Shown: positions 43,697 to 52,350 of the stretch, piece by piece
Numbering within the stretch: the stretch's first letter is position 1
Layout of the letters: the number at the start of each line of letters is the position of its first letter
DNA from: DATHZQ01 sp963823505
GTDB lineage: Bacteria > Actinomycetota > Acidimicrobiia > Spongiisociales > UBA5794
NCBI GenBank assembly: GCA_963823505.1
Contig: CAWGLY010000005.1
Location: 1,426,001 to 1,490,000 of the forward strand
Reading direction: 5' to 3'
DNA length: 64,000 nt
Position numbers and translations under genes: made by a program
Notes under the pieces: model-generated
What the model saw: the letters and a program-made list of their open reading frames with translations, nothing else
What the model was told of the DNA's origin: nothing
Database searches by the model: none

Positions 43697-44308
43697 TCAG
43701 TCGCCCCAGTAGCGCTGCTCTTTGAAAGGGTCGCCGTACATGTGGTAGCCGTTGCGCTCCCAGAACCCCGGTTCGTCGTGGTCGAGCACCGCGAAGCCGC
43801 GGACCCACTTGACCGACTTCCAGAAGTACAGGTGCGGGACCACGAGGCGCAGTGGGTAGCCGTGGTCGAGGTCGAGGGGCTTGCCGTCGTAGGTGTGAGC
43901 GAACAGATTGCCGTCGCGCAGGAAGTCTTCGACGGGCAGGTTGGCCGTGAAGCCGTGGTACGCCTTCACCAGGACGTGCGTCGCCGAAGGGTCGGCGTCC
44001 ATCTGGTCCCAGACGTCCTTGACCGGGACTCCCGACCACTCGGTGTCGAGCTTCGTCCATTTGGTCACGCAGTGGATGTCGGCCGTGGTGGCTGACGACG
44101 GCATCGCCTTGAACTCCTCCCACGACCAGGTGCGTTCGGCACCGACGAGCCCGTCTACGGTGAAGTCCCACGTCGCCAGATCGACCTTGGGGACCACTCC
44201 TGCGTGCAGTACAGGGAAGCGCTCGGTCATGTACTGGCCGGAAGGAACACGATCGGGGTCGATGCCCTTGGCGACCAATTCCTCGCGCTTGCGGGTGAAG
44301 AAGCTCAT
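43697..44308 (-). CDS. Sulfite oxidase-like molybdopterin oxidoreductase
   Basis: This 203-residue, single-domain protein of the SUOX fold has the Moco cysteine Cys80 in ADIHCVTKWTKLD. VKAYHGFTANLPVEDFL, HGYPLRLVVPHLYFWKS and WVRGFAVLDHDEPGFWERNGYH follow the family. No twin-arginine signal or heme domain is present, so it should be cytoplasmic and needs an external electron partner. The ATG at 44308 opens with MSFFTRKREELVAKGIDP. It diverges from a thioredoxin-like gene. The substrate may be sulfite or an oxidised sulfur compound, not determined. Confidence 0.85.
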   Translation of the reverse strand: MSFFTRKREELVAKGIDPDRVPSGQYMTERFPVLHAGVVPKVDLATWDFTVDGLVGAERTWSWEEFKAMPSSATTADIHCVTKWTKLDTEWSGVPVKDVWDQMDADPSATHVLVKAYHGFTANLPVEDFLRDGNLFAHTYDGKPLDLDHGYPLRLVVPHLYFWKSVKWVRGFAVLDHDEPGFWERNGYHMYGDPFKEQRYWGD

Positions 44309-44399
44309 GATGCGATCGTACCCTCGCCCGGTGATCCGGCCGCGGTCAACCCTCCGGGCTGCCGACTTGCTCGCCGGCAGGGCTAACGTTTTTCGAACC

Positions 44400-45035
44400 A
44401 TGCCCACCAACACCGACTCTCCCACCGATGCCGAGACTCGCCCACGTGCGACCGGCCGGGCACGGCGGATCGGAATCATGGCCATCGTGCTGATCGTCGC
44501 AGGGGGTGTCGGCTGGCTGCTGTCTCGGGACGCCGACGCCGAGCCACCGGCGACCGGGGCACTGGACGCTGCGCCATCCCTCCAGGATCTGGCCGCATCG
44601 GGCGAGGGTACCCCGCAGAACGAGGACGTCGCCCCAGACTTCTCGGTGCGCACGATCGGCGGAGGAGCCTTCACCCTCTCCGATCACCTGGCGGCCGACG
44701 GCAGGCCTGTGATCCTCAACCTGTGGGCGTCGTGGTGCTTCCCTTGCCGAGCGGAGATGCCGGCCATCGACGCCTTCGCCGCCGCTCACCCCGAGATCGA
44801 GGTCGTAGGGGTCTCGGTGCAAGACGATCCGGTAGCCGCAGAGGACTTCGTCGCGGAGATCGGAGTCACCTACACGATCGGTCATGACGAGAAGAACGAA
44901 GTGAACGACACGTACCGTCCGCTCGGGCTTCCTGCCACGTTCCTCATCTCGGCTGACGGGGTGATCGTCAAGCGACTCTTCGGCGGCGTCACCGAGGAGT
45001 CCCTGGAGGCCGACCTCGTTCTGTTCTCAGGCTGA
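44400..45035 (+). CDS. Membrane-anchored TlpA/ResA-type thiol-disulfide protein
   Basis: The protein has 211 residues. The N-terminal anchor (about 25-41) is followed by an acidic linker and a thioredoxin fold (78-211). The active motif is WASWCFPCRAEMPA (Cys113, Cys116), followed by GLPATFLISADG with the cis-proline loop. It should reduce or oxidise disulfides outside the membrane, for example during cytochrome c or Moco-protein maturation. It shares a 91 bp divergent promoter gap with the sulfite-oxidase-like gene, and its 3' end overlaps the convergent biotinyl gene by 9 bp. Confidence 0.88.
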   Translation: MPTNTDSPTDAETRPRATGRARRIGIMAIVLIVAGGVGWLLSRDADAEPPATGALDAAPSLQDLAASGEGTPQNEDVAPDFSVRTIGGGAFTLSDHLAADGRPVILNLWASWCFPCRAEMPAIDAFAAAHPEIEVVGVSVQDDPVAAEDFVAEIGVTYTIGHDEKNEVNDTYRPLGLPATFLISADGVIVKRLFGGVTEESLEADLVLFSG

Positions 45036-45245
45036 AGGTTCCAGCCGGGCGAGCAGATCGCCGTCGTCGACGGCTTGACCCTCTTCAACCGCAACCTCCA
45101 CGACTGTGCCGTGACACGGCGCCGGCACAGGGATCTCCATCTTCATCGACTCGAGGATGACGAGGACCGCTCCCTCGCCGACAGCATCGCCAACCTCGAC
45201 GGGGATGCGCCACACCGTGGCAAGCATGTCGCAGCGGATATCCAA
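45027..45245 (-). CDS. Small biotinyl/lipoyl attachment protein
   Basis: The 72-residue protein is almost only the biotinyl-domain fold, with ESMKMEIPV, where the second Met-Lys is the biotinylated lysine. Actinobacteria have a stand-alone protein of this size (TB7.3/BBLP in mycobacteria). It may serve as a carrier for an acyl-CoA carboxylase. The start is uncertain: a TTG at 45245 or an ATG at 45227 (six residues shorter). It is convergent with the TlpA-like gene. Confidence 0.85.
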   Translation of the reverse strand: MDIRCDMLATVWRIPVEVGDAVGEGAVLVILESMKMEIPVPAPCHGTVVEVAVEEGQAVDDGDLLARLEPSA

Positions 45246-45329
45246 CGCAGCCTCCGTATCCGATCCAAGTACGCGCTGCCGCTCGGTAGCTGACGTGCGG
45301 TTCGGACAGGGCCAGCTAACGTCCAGGAC

Positions 45330-45890
45330 ATGGCGTGGGTGGTGTTCGTCCTGATCCTATCGGTCATCGTTGGTGCCGTGCGTGGCGGCCGCCTCGTGAA
45401 CCTCCTGGACGTGGAAGCCCGCGCCTGGTGGCTGTTGCTCATCGGCCTCACCCTGCAGCTGGTCGCCGGGCTGCTGCCGGCGTCGAACCGCACGCTGGCC
45501 GTGTCATTGCTGCTGCTCTCCTACATCCCAATCCTGGCCATGGTCGCGATGAACCGACACGCCCCAGGTATGTGGATCGCGGGCATCGGGATTCTCATGA
45601 ACTTCATCGTCATCGGGTTGAACGGTGGCATGCCCGTGCTTGCAGCATCCGTCGACATCGCAGGCGGCAACCCCGACGCGGTCCTCAGCGGCAAGCACGT
45701 CGTGCTCGACAACGCCACCCGGCTGCCGTTCCTCGGCGACATCATCCCGCTGCCGGGAAGCGTGATCTCGATGGGCGACGTGTTTCTGGCCATCGGCCTC
45801 GGCGTGTTCACCGAGGAACAGATGCGCATCCGCCCCCGGTTGTTCCGCCACGGGGTCCATGGCGAGGCAGGCTCCGCCGCCGAGCGGTAG
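45330..45890 (+). CDS. DUF5317 family membrane protein
   Basis: The protein has 186 residues. Five hydrophobic segments span the first 100 residues and one more lies near 145-165. It has the pattern VRGGRLVNLLDVEARAWWL at the N-terminus and PVLAASVDIAGG plus FLGDIIPLPG, as in the DUF5317 family. Function is unknown. The ATG at 45330 is 30 bp into the gap after the convergent pair. Confidence 0.75.
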   Translation: MAWVVFVLILSVIVGAVRGGRLVNLLDVEARAWWLLLIGLTLQLVAGLLPASNRTLAVSLLLLSYIPILAMVAMNRHAPGMWIAGIGILMNFIVIGLNGGMPVLAASVDIAGGNPDAVLSGKHVVLDNATRLPFLGDIIPLPGSVISMGDVFLAIGLGVFTEEQMRIRPRLFRHGVHGEAGSAAER

Positions 45891-45923
45891 CGGCCGGGCG
45901 TGGGAGCCCCGCACGACGCTCGG

Positions 45924-46613
45924 TCAGCAGTCCGCTGATGCGGTGACGGCGCCGAGGGCGGCCGTGATGTTCGGGTAGTGCGCCCAGGCCGCCACATCGA
46001 GGCGCGACGCCTCCTCAGCGGAAGCCTCCGGGCACGACGTGGCCGCTTCGTAGGCGTCGGCGACGTCCAGGATGGCCCTGAGCTCGCCCGATGCGTCGGG
46101 ACCGACCAATTCGGCAACCGCCTCCAGGCGGGGCGACGAGGCCACGATGTCACGACTCCACCTGGCGGCGGCCTCATCATCGAAACCTCGACGAACATGA
46201 GGCGCTTCGTCGCGACCCACTCGCCCGACATGGCGGCAACGGGCAGCCGCCTCCAGCAGGGCCACATCGGTGCCGGTGAGGTTCAGCTCCCGTCCCAACT
46301 GCACGACGAGCTGCGCGGTTCGTTCAGCTCGACCGGCCGCCACCGACCCGTCGAGCTCCGGGAGCCGCCCGAGCGCAGTCACCAACTCGGCATACGTGGT
46401 GTGAGCCGTGGTGGACCTGGTGAAGGCCATGAAGCCTGCGGCATACACGACCACCGCGACGAGCGCGGCCCACCATCCCAGTCGAGGAACGGCGAACACG
46501 AACACTGCGGCCAGTGCAGGCAGTCCAACGATCACCGGCCAGTCATCCCGCGCCATCAAGGTCGCAAACGGCGTGAAGATCTCGGTTGCGGCCATCTCAG
46601 TGTCATCGAGCAT
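45924..46613 (-). CDS. Degenerate HD-GYP-like membrane protein
   Basis: The protein has 229 residues with two N-terminal membrane helices (about 26-43, 47-65). Residues 75-135 align with the HD domain of the upstream protein: GRAERTAQLV matches GHAERVARYA, and AAARCRHVGRVG matches AALLHDVGKV. The catalytic His-Asp is thus replaced by Arg-His and the first metal His by Arg. The rest of the domain is shortened. It is most likely a non-catalytic partner or sensor of the neighbouring HD-GYP protein. The genes overlap by 11 bp. Confidence 0.65.
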   Translation of the reverse strand: MLDDTEMAATEIFTPFATLMARDDWPVIVGLPALAAVFVFAVPRLGWWAALVAVVVYAAGFMAFTRSTTAHTTYAELVTALGRLPELDGSVAAGRAERTAQLVVQLGRELNLTGTDVALLEAAARCRHVGRVGRDEAPHVRRGFDDEAAARWSRDIVASSPRLEAVAELVGPDASGELRAILDVADAYEAATSCPEASAEEASRLDVAAWAHYPNITAALGAVTASADC

Positions 46614-47907
46614 GGATGGCCTGCCCTTCGGTCACGCGCTCTGCAGCGGCGGGTCGCACGGCGCGCTGCGTCTCTGCGCTGTTGCGGGCCTCCTCGTCTG
46701 AGGCGAATCCATCGGCATCGGCGAGGATCTCCGACGCGGTCATGGCAGCCACGAAGACTTCCACCACGTCGGGATCGAACTGGGTATTGCTGCACCGCCG
46801 CAGCTCCTCGAACGCATACTCGCGACTCAGCGCGGCCCGGTATGGGCGATGAGTGGTCATCGCATCGAAGGAATCGGCCACGGCGAGAATTCGTGCCTCG
46901 ATCGAGAGCGGGCCGGAGGCTTCCCCGTACCCGCCACCGTCGAAGTGGATGTGGTGCTCGGCGATGATCGGCACGACCGAGTCGAGGAAGCCGATGCCGG
47001 CCAGTACCTCGGGCACCACGTCCGCATGGTGCTGGATGCGGCAGTATTCGTCGCCGGTCAGCCGGCCGTTCTTCCGCAACAGATGACGAGGGGTCACCAC
47101 CTTGCCGACGTCGTGCAGGAGCGCGGCAACTTCGAGCCGGTCGACCTGAGCGGCTGAGAGCCCCATGTGCTTGCCGGCAAACCGGGCGTACCTGGCAACT
47201 CGTTCGGCGTGGCCCCTGGTGTAGAGGTCCTTCGCCTCGAGCGCAATCAGCAGGCTGCGCACCGTTCCAACCCTGGCCCTGTGCACTTCGCGGCGCGCCG
47301 ACTCCGCAGCCATCAAGATGGCCAGCGCAGCAATTACTGCGGGCAGGGTGAGGGTGCCCACCTCGGCCACCATCTCACCGAGCAGGGCAGCACCGAGCCC
47401 GAGAGCCGCCGCCTCGAGAATCTCGACGAAGAGCGGATGGTGGGCTGCCGGATGGGAGGCGCGGCCTCGCGTCACCCAATCGAGCGCCGCAGCGAGGGTA
47501 CGTGCGACAGCTCCCGCCACCGCGCCTGCCGTCGCAATCGCTACGGTTGAAGACTCTGGAAGCACGGCGAGGGCAACCGCAAACACGACGATCGGCAGCA
47601 CGTGGGCGGCGATGCGAGCGATGGTCCGCTTCCAGTGCCGAATGACCTCGGGCACGCCGGACACGAGCAGCGAGACCGCAACCATCAGCACGGCCTGTGT
47701 AGGACCGAAGGCGGCCGCAGCTCCAAGAGCGACGATCCATCCTGGCCCCGGCCGGCGCCGCGAACGGAGCTCGACGGCGGCGTACAACGCGGAGAGCGAC
47801 AATGCGACCCACACCGATGCTGCAGGATCACCTGTCGTGATGATCGCGGTGGCGGCGAGCGCGCCGATACCACCCAGAGCGATCCGAGTATTCGAGACCT
47901 GAGCCAT
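46603..47907 (-). CDS. HD-GYP c-di-GMP phosphodiesterase-like membrane protein
   Basis: The protein has 434 residues. Six to seven N-terminal hydrophobic segments (about 10-200) precede an HD domain with His265-Asp266 (AALLHDVGKVV), HH at 318-319 and HFDGGGYGE (321-329). In typical HD-GYP enzymes the last motif is GYP; here it is GYG, so c-di-GMP hydrolysis is probable but not certain. The ATG at 47907 (MAQVSNTRIALGG) was preferred over one at 47943 that adds 12 residues. A shorter paralogue lacking the catalytic residues follows with an 11 bp overlap. Confidence 0.82.
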   Translation of the reverse strand: MAQVSNTRIALGGIGALAATAIITTGDPAASVWVALSLSALYAAVELRSRRRPGPGWIVALGAAAAFGPTQAVLMVAVSLLVSGVPEVIRHWKRTIARIAAHVLPIVVFAVALAVLPESSTVAIATAGAVAGAVARTLAAALDWVTRGRASHPAAHHPLFVEILEAAALGLGAALLGEMVAEVGTLTLPAVIAALAILMAAESARREVHRARVGTVRSLLIALEAKDLYTRGHAERVARYARFAGKHMGLSAAQVDRLEVAALLHDVGKVVTPRHLLRKNGRLTGDEYCRIQHHADVVPEVLAGIGFLDSVVPIIAEHHIHFDGGGYGEASGPLSIEARILAVADSFDAMTTHRPYRAALSREYAFEELRRCSNTQFDPDVVEVFVAAMTASEILADADGFASDEEARNSAETQRAVRPAAAERVTEGQAIHAR

Positions 47908-48132
47908 GGCTGTCCCTACGGCCACCACTCCATCTCTGCGCATCCCCTCCAGCCAAAGGGCGCAGTTGCCCGGCACCCTCGTGCCGAAGCCGATGTCAGA
48001 TGACCTGCTTGCGTGTCGTGTACACGCCCTGCCCGCCGCTCTTTTGAGCGTTCCACCCGGGACGGGGATGCCCGAAGGCATTCCTCTGCCCGTAACCTAC
48101 CTCAGCAATCCCGATAGGCAAGGAATTCGTCG

Positions 48133-49746
48133 ATGCCCGACCAAGCTCCACCCGACCGCCACCCGGCTGCGCCCCTCGTTGCGACGGGATCCCTCACCAC
48201 GGCAGCGGCCGTGACGACCCATCATCTGGCGACCGACGCAGCCGTAGACACGATGCGGAGGGGCGGCAACGCCGTCGATGCTGCGGTCGCGGCGAACGCG
48301 GTGCTTGCGGTGGTCCGACCGGACACCTGCGGTCTCGGGGGCGATCTCTTCGCCCTCGTCCACGGGCCCGGAGAGCAGAGGCCGATGGCACTCAATGCAT
48401 CGGGTCGCGCCGGGTCGGGCGTATCGGCCGCCGCGCTGCGGGAGGCGGGACACAACGCCATTCCACTTCGCAGTGCCGCCAGCGTGACCGTCCCGGGATG
48501 CGTCGACGGCTGGACGGCGCTCTTGCAGCGCCACGGGTCGCAGCCACTGGAGGCGGTGCTCGAACCAGCGCTCGACCTCGCTGCGCACGGATTTGAGGTC
48601 TCCGTCGAGCTGGCCGATTCGCTCGCACGCATCGAACCGATGATCGCCGATCGGCCGTCCGCCGCGGCGCTGTATCCCGGCGGCGCACCGCCGCCGGCCG
48701 GCGCCGTCATCACCCGCCCCGACCTGGCGCGCACGCTCGAAGACCTGGCATCGGGTGGGCGCGACGCCTTCTTCGCCGGGGCCCCTGGCTTGGGAATCAC
48801 GGCCGCCACCGACGGGGCGATCACCGCCGATGACCTCGCCGTCGACCAGGCCAGCTGGGTCGAGCCGCTGGGCCTGGGGCTGTATGGGCTCGAAGCGTGG
48901 ACGGTCCCACCCAACAGTCAGGGCCACCTCTTCTTGACGTCGTCGTGGCTGGCCGAACGTGTCGCGACACCGGCGGACTTCTCCGACCCCGGCTACCACC
49001 ACGCCCTCATCGAGGCGTACCGCGCCGTTGCGTGGGAGCGCGATTTGCTCACGACCGACCCGGCCACGATGCCCCTCGACGTTGACGACCTGGTCTCCGC
49101 AGCCAGGCTCGACTCCCGGCTATCGCGCATCCGCCCGGACAGCACCGCCTCGTGGCCCTCGAGCCGGCCCGCCCCCGGCGGAACCATGTACCTGTGTGTA
49201 CGTGACCCGTCCGGTCTGGGTATCTCCCTCATCCAGTCGAACTTCCACGGCATCGGCTCCGGTCTCGACGCCGGAGCGACGGGAGTCTTCCTGCACAACC
49301 GTGGCGCAGGGTTCACGCTCGAACCGGGGCACCGCAACGAGTTGATGCCGGGACGCAGGCCGCTCCACACCCTGTCGCCGACACTCTGGACGCAGGATGC
49401 CTCGCTGCGGATGCTCCTCGGCACGAGGGGCGGCCAATACCAGCCGCAGTTCTTGCTGCAGCTTGCCTCGCATCGGTTTGCTGCCGGTCTGCCGCTTGTC
49501 GAAGCCATGGCTGCGCCACGGTGGACCGTCGACCATTGGGGACCCGACGAACAGCACACGGTGAGCGTCGAGAGCCGGTACGCCGAGCACATCGTTGCGG
49601 GGCTGCGTCAGCGAGGACACACCGTCACGGCAGGCGGAGCCTGGGAGCAGGGGTGGGGACCCGTTGCGGTGATCGAGATCGACGATTCGAGTATCACCGC
49701 ATCCGGCGACCCTCGCGTCAGCACCTCGGGCGCCGGCACCGACTGA
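48133..49746 (+). CDS. ggt: Gamma-glutamyltransferase (Ntn hydrolase)
   Basis: The protein has 537 residues with the GGT fold: AAVDTMRRGGNAVDAAVAAN (36-55), the nucleophile Thr351 in GGTMYLCVRD, and GLGISLIQSN. Cleavage at Thr351 would give large and small subunits. In common GGTs the nucleophile is in TTHxSVVD; here GGTMYLCV is a variant. No signal peptide is evident, so it is probably cytoplasmic and may act on gamma-glutamyl or other amide substrates. It is convergent with the trans-3-hydroxyproline dehydratase gene, only 6 bp away, and diverges from the HD-GYP gene. Confidence 0.88.
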   Translation: MPDQAPPDRHPAAPLVATGSLTTAAAVTTHHLATDAAVDTMRRGGNAVDAAVAANAVLAVVRPDTCGLGGDLFALVHGPGEQRPMALNASGRAGSGVSAAALREAGHNAIPLRSAASVTVPGCVDGWTALLQRHGSQPLEAVLEPALDLAAHGFEVSVELADSLARIEPMIADRPSAAALYPGGAPPPAGAVITRPDLARTLEDLASGGRDAFFAGAPGLGITAATDGAITADDLAVDQASWVEPLGLGLYGLEAWTVPPNSQGHLFLTSSWLAERVATPADFSDPGYHHALIEAYRAVAWERDLLTTDPATMPLDVDDLVSAARLDSRLSRIRPDSTASWPSSRPAPGGTMYLCVRDPSGLGISLIQSNFHGIGSGLDAGATGVFLHNRGAGFTLEPGHRNELMPGRRPLHTLSPTLWTQDASLRMLLGTRGGQYQPQFLLQLASHRFAAGLPLVEAMAAPRWTVDHWGPDEQHTVSVESRYAEHIVAGLRQRGHTVTAGGAWEQGWGPVAVIEIDDSSITASGDPRVSTSGAGTD

Positions 49747-49752
49747 AGGCCA

Positions 49753-50781
49753 TCACCGGACGAGGAACCCGGCGCCAAGCGGATCGGACGGGTCGATGAG
49801 GAATTCGTGGCGTCCCGTGATCCAGGCGCTGCCGGCGACCTCGGGGACAATGGCGTCCTGGGCCGCCACGTTGGTGGAGCGCACCACCCGTCCCCTGAAC
49901 ATCGTCCCGAGGATGCTCTCGATCATGATCGGCTCGTCGATGCCGAGATCGCCCCTGGCGTGGTGGATGGCGAGGCGGCCGCTGACACCCGTGCCCGTGG
50001 GGCTGCGATCCACCTCCCCCTCCGCAAACACACAGACGTTGCGGCTGTGCGATCCAGGGTCGCGGCCTGGACCCACGAAGATCGTGCCGTAGAGGAAGTT
50101 GAGACTCTCACCGCCGGCAGGATGCTCGATCGGGATCGACGCACTCACCGCGTTCTTGATGCGCCGCCCCAGATCGACGATCCGCTCGACCTCCGCCGGT
50201 ACCAGGTCGAGCCCGAACTGAATGGCGTCGACATAGGCGTAGAAGGCGCCACCAAACGCGACGTCGCACCGCACACCGCCTACATCGGGCACGTCGACGA
50301 CCGCGTTGTGGACCAGCACGAATGACGGCACGTTCTCGAACGCCACCTCTGTCGCTCTGCCGAGGGTGAGACGGGCAACCGCCGTGACCCGACCCGCGGG
50401 CGTGTCGATGCGCACGGTGGTCGTATCCCCGCCGGCTGGAAACCGGCCGGTCTCGATACCGACGGTGACCAGCGCGACTATGCCGTGGCCGCACATGGTG
50501 CTGAAGCCCTCGTTGTGGAGAAACAGCACCCCGACGTCGCCGTCATCTGTCACCGGCTCGGTGAGGAGGCATCCGTACATGTCGGCATGGCCTCGTGGCT
50601 CCCACATCAGCGCCTGCCGAAGTGAGTCCAACTCGCGCATGGCGTACTCGCGTTTGGCGAGGATCGTGGCGCCTCGAGGCTCGGCCACACCGGAGGTGAT
50701 GATCCGCAGCGGCTCACCGGCGGTGTGGGCATCGATCGTCGTGATGCGCTGCCAGGCATCGGGTGGCGACCAAGAGCTCAT
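49753..50781 (-). CDS. Trans-3-hydroxy-L-proline dehydratase-like (proline racemase family)
   Basis: The protein has 342 residues. The first catalytic cysteine is Cys97 (STMCGHGIV). In racemases and epimerases the second cysteine is in DRSPCGTG; here the position is Thr262 in DRSPTGTG. Cys/Thr pairs are characteristic of trans-L-3-hydroxyproline dehydratase, which removes water to form pyrroline-2-carboxylate; the assignment is from this residue only. A good ribosome site (AGAGGAGG) precedes the ATG at 50781. It is convergent with ggt. Confidence 0.85.
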   Translation of the reverse strand: MSSWSPPDAWQRITTIDAHTAGEPLRIITSGVAEPRGATILAKREYAMRELDSLRQALMWEPRGHADMYGCLLTEPVTDDGDVGVLFLHNEGFSTMCGHGIVALVTVGIETGRFPAGGDTTTVRIDTPAGRVTAVARLTLGRATEVAFENVPSFVLVHNAVVDVPDVGGVRCDVAFGGAFYAYVDAIQFGLDLVPAEVERIVDLGRRIKNAVSASIPIEHPAGGESLNFLYGTIFVGPGRDPGSHSRNVCVFAEGEVDRSPTGTGVSGRLAIHHARGDLGIDEPIMIESILGTMFRGRVVRSTNVAAQDAIVPEVAGSAWITGRHEFLIDPSDPLGAGFLVR

Positions 50782-51134
50782 CGAACCTCCTCTGCCGAGG
50801 GACACAGGAGCCTGCGCATCAAACAGTCGTGCGGGCTCGCATGACCGGACGGGTGCCCCGGTGACGAACTCGAGCACGAGCCCAAACCGACGTTGTTCCG
50901 CAGTCTCCTTCGAGCGGACACTATCTGTTCGTCCGGCGCGGCGACAGCCCGCCCCACGTGCGCGGCCTCTACGCCACCGCGGACTGGCATCGGCTGACGC
51001 TTCGTGCTTTCTAGTATTTACCAGGTAGAAGCTTGCCCAAAACCCCTGCCTTGTCCTAGCCTCTCTGCACCAGAGGTCCAGCGCTGCGACCACGCCGCCC
51101 AAAGCGGCACCCATGAGCGGAGTTACTACGCCAC
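50782..51134. other. Divergent intergenic region, no feature recognised
   Basis: The 353 bp lie between two divergent genes. I looked for a c-di-AMP riboswitch, often present before Rpf-like cell-wall lytic genes in actinobacteria, and did not find its conserved elements. It must hold promoters for both flanking genes. Confidence 0.4.
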
Positions 51135-51926
51135 GTGCGTTATCGATCCCCCCTTGCATTTGCCGGTGTGTTCATCGTCCTGCTGCTTGCAGTGATGGGT
51201 TTTGCCGCGTTCTCGACGGGACCCGTCGAGACGGCAAGGACGGCAGACGGTGTCGTGCTGCCCCCGACGGCATCTGGCCGAGTCGCCGGTGCCGTGCTCG
51301 GTAGTGAGCTGGTCACGACCGGCACTGCCGTCCCCGCAGCCGAGGCTCCGGTCGACAACGGGACGCTGGCAACCTCCCGCAGCGTGAACGATTCCGCGGA
51401 GGAGGCCGTGCCGAGCACAACGACAACCACGGCAGCGCCGGCCACGACGGTTCCGCCGACCACCACCACCGCACCACCAGCTACCACCGCACCCCCCACC
51501 ACCACGACGACCACCGCGCCACCGGCCACCACCGCACCCCCCACCACCACGACGACCACCGCGCCGCCGGCCACCACCGCACCCCCCACCACCACGGCAC
51601 CGCCAGACAACGATGCGCCCCCAGCGGACCACCCTCCCGCTGTCGAGCAGTGGCGGTCTGTGGTGGCCACCTACTGGCCCGCAGAGCTCGTCGACGACGC
51701 GCTGACCGTCATCTCGTGCGAGAGCCACGGCGATCCCAATGCGGTCAACGCCTCGAGCGGGGCCGCAGGACTCTTCCAGTTCATACCGAGTACCTGGGAT
51801 TCGGCCGCCGCCCAGGCCGGCTGGGAAGGCGCCGACGTGCTCGACCCGGCAGCGAACGTCGCCGTTGCCAACTGGCTCTTCAACGCCTACGCAACACCGT
51901 GGCAGCCTTGGAGCTGCAAGCCCTGA
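51135..51926 (+). CDS. Secreted/anchored transglycosylase-like protein with Thr-Pro repeats
   Basis: The protein has 263 residues and a GTG start. The N-terminal signal anchor (about 8-26) is followed by a Thr/Pro/Ala-rich linker (94-160) with two identical 15-residue repeats (TTAPPTTTTTTAPPA) and a partial third. A lytic-transglycosylase-like domain (170-263) follows. The catalytic glutamate is Glu196 in SCESHGDPNAVNASSGAAG, followed by LFQFIPSTWD. Cys195 and Cys261 may form a disulfide. The fold resembles Rpf and SLT enzymes that cleave glycan strands during growth or resuscitation. Confidence 0.85.
   Translation: MRYRSPLAFAGVFIVLLLAVMGFAAFSTGPVETARTADGVVLPPTASGRVAGAVLGSELVTTGTAVPAAEAPVDNGTLATSRSVNDSAEEAVPSTTTTTAAPATTVPPTTTTAPPATTAPPTTTTTTAPPATTAPPTTTTTTAPPATTAPPTTTAPPDNDAPPADHPPAVEQWRSVVATYWPAELVDDALTVISCESHGDPNAVNASSGAAGLFQFIPSTWDSAAAQAGWEGADVLDPAANVAVANWLFNAYATPWQPWSCKP
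51483..51602 (+). repeat. 45 bp tandem repeat coding Thr-Pro linker
   Basis: Units at 51483-51527 and 51528-51572 encode the same 15 residues, and a partial third unit follows to 51602. Slippage here would lengthen or shorten the linker without a frameshift. Confidence 0.85.
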
Positions 51927-51962
51927 CGGGCCAACCCCCTCCGTCGCCGTAAGATTGACCAC

Positions 51963-52331
51963 GTGAAGACATACCTCAAGATCCTCATCGTTCTGGCCAT
52001 ATGGGCCGCTGTCACCTGGCGGTTCCGTGAGAGCCTCCTCCCTCTCCCGAAGAGGGAGTCCGGCCCGGTCCCGCACATCCGCCATCCCGAGGCACCGGCC
52101 CAAGCGCGCCCCGCCCCCCATTCGTCGAAGGCCCCCACCGACACCCCTGCGGATGACTTGACGGAGATCAAGGGCATCGGCCCCGTGTACCAAGAGCGGC
52201 TCGCGGAGATCGGAATCACGACGTTCGCTTCCCTCGCCGAGGCGGCGCCGGGCCACACCGCAGAACGACTCGACATCGCCCCCGCCATGGTGGAGGACTG
52301 GAAGATCCAGGCCGCGTCGCGGTCCTCGTGA
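51963..52331 (+). CDS. Membrane-anchored helix-hairpin-helix protein
   Basis: The protein has 122 residues. One N-terminal helix (about 5-20) is followed by a Pro/Ala-rich linker and a helix-hairpin-helix domain (65-118, LTEIKGIGPVYQERLAEIGI). HhH domains of this form bind nucleic acid backbone non-specifically, and the fold also occurs in small proteins of unknown role. It begins 36 bp after the transglycosylase and ends 19 bp before rlmN. Confidence 0.8.
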   Translation: MKTYLKILIVLAIWAAVTWRFRESLLPLPKRESGPVPHIRHPEAPAQARPAPHSSKAPTDTPADDLTEIKGIGPVYQERLAEIGITTFASLAEAAPGHTAERLDIAPAMVEDWKIQAASRSS

Positions 52332-52350
52332 GGCCACCACAGGCTCAAAT

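Noticed and set aside
50782..51134. c-di-AMP riboswitch before the transglycosylase
   Set aside because: Conserved elements of that riboswitch were not found; only short unrelated stems.
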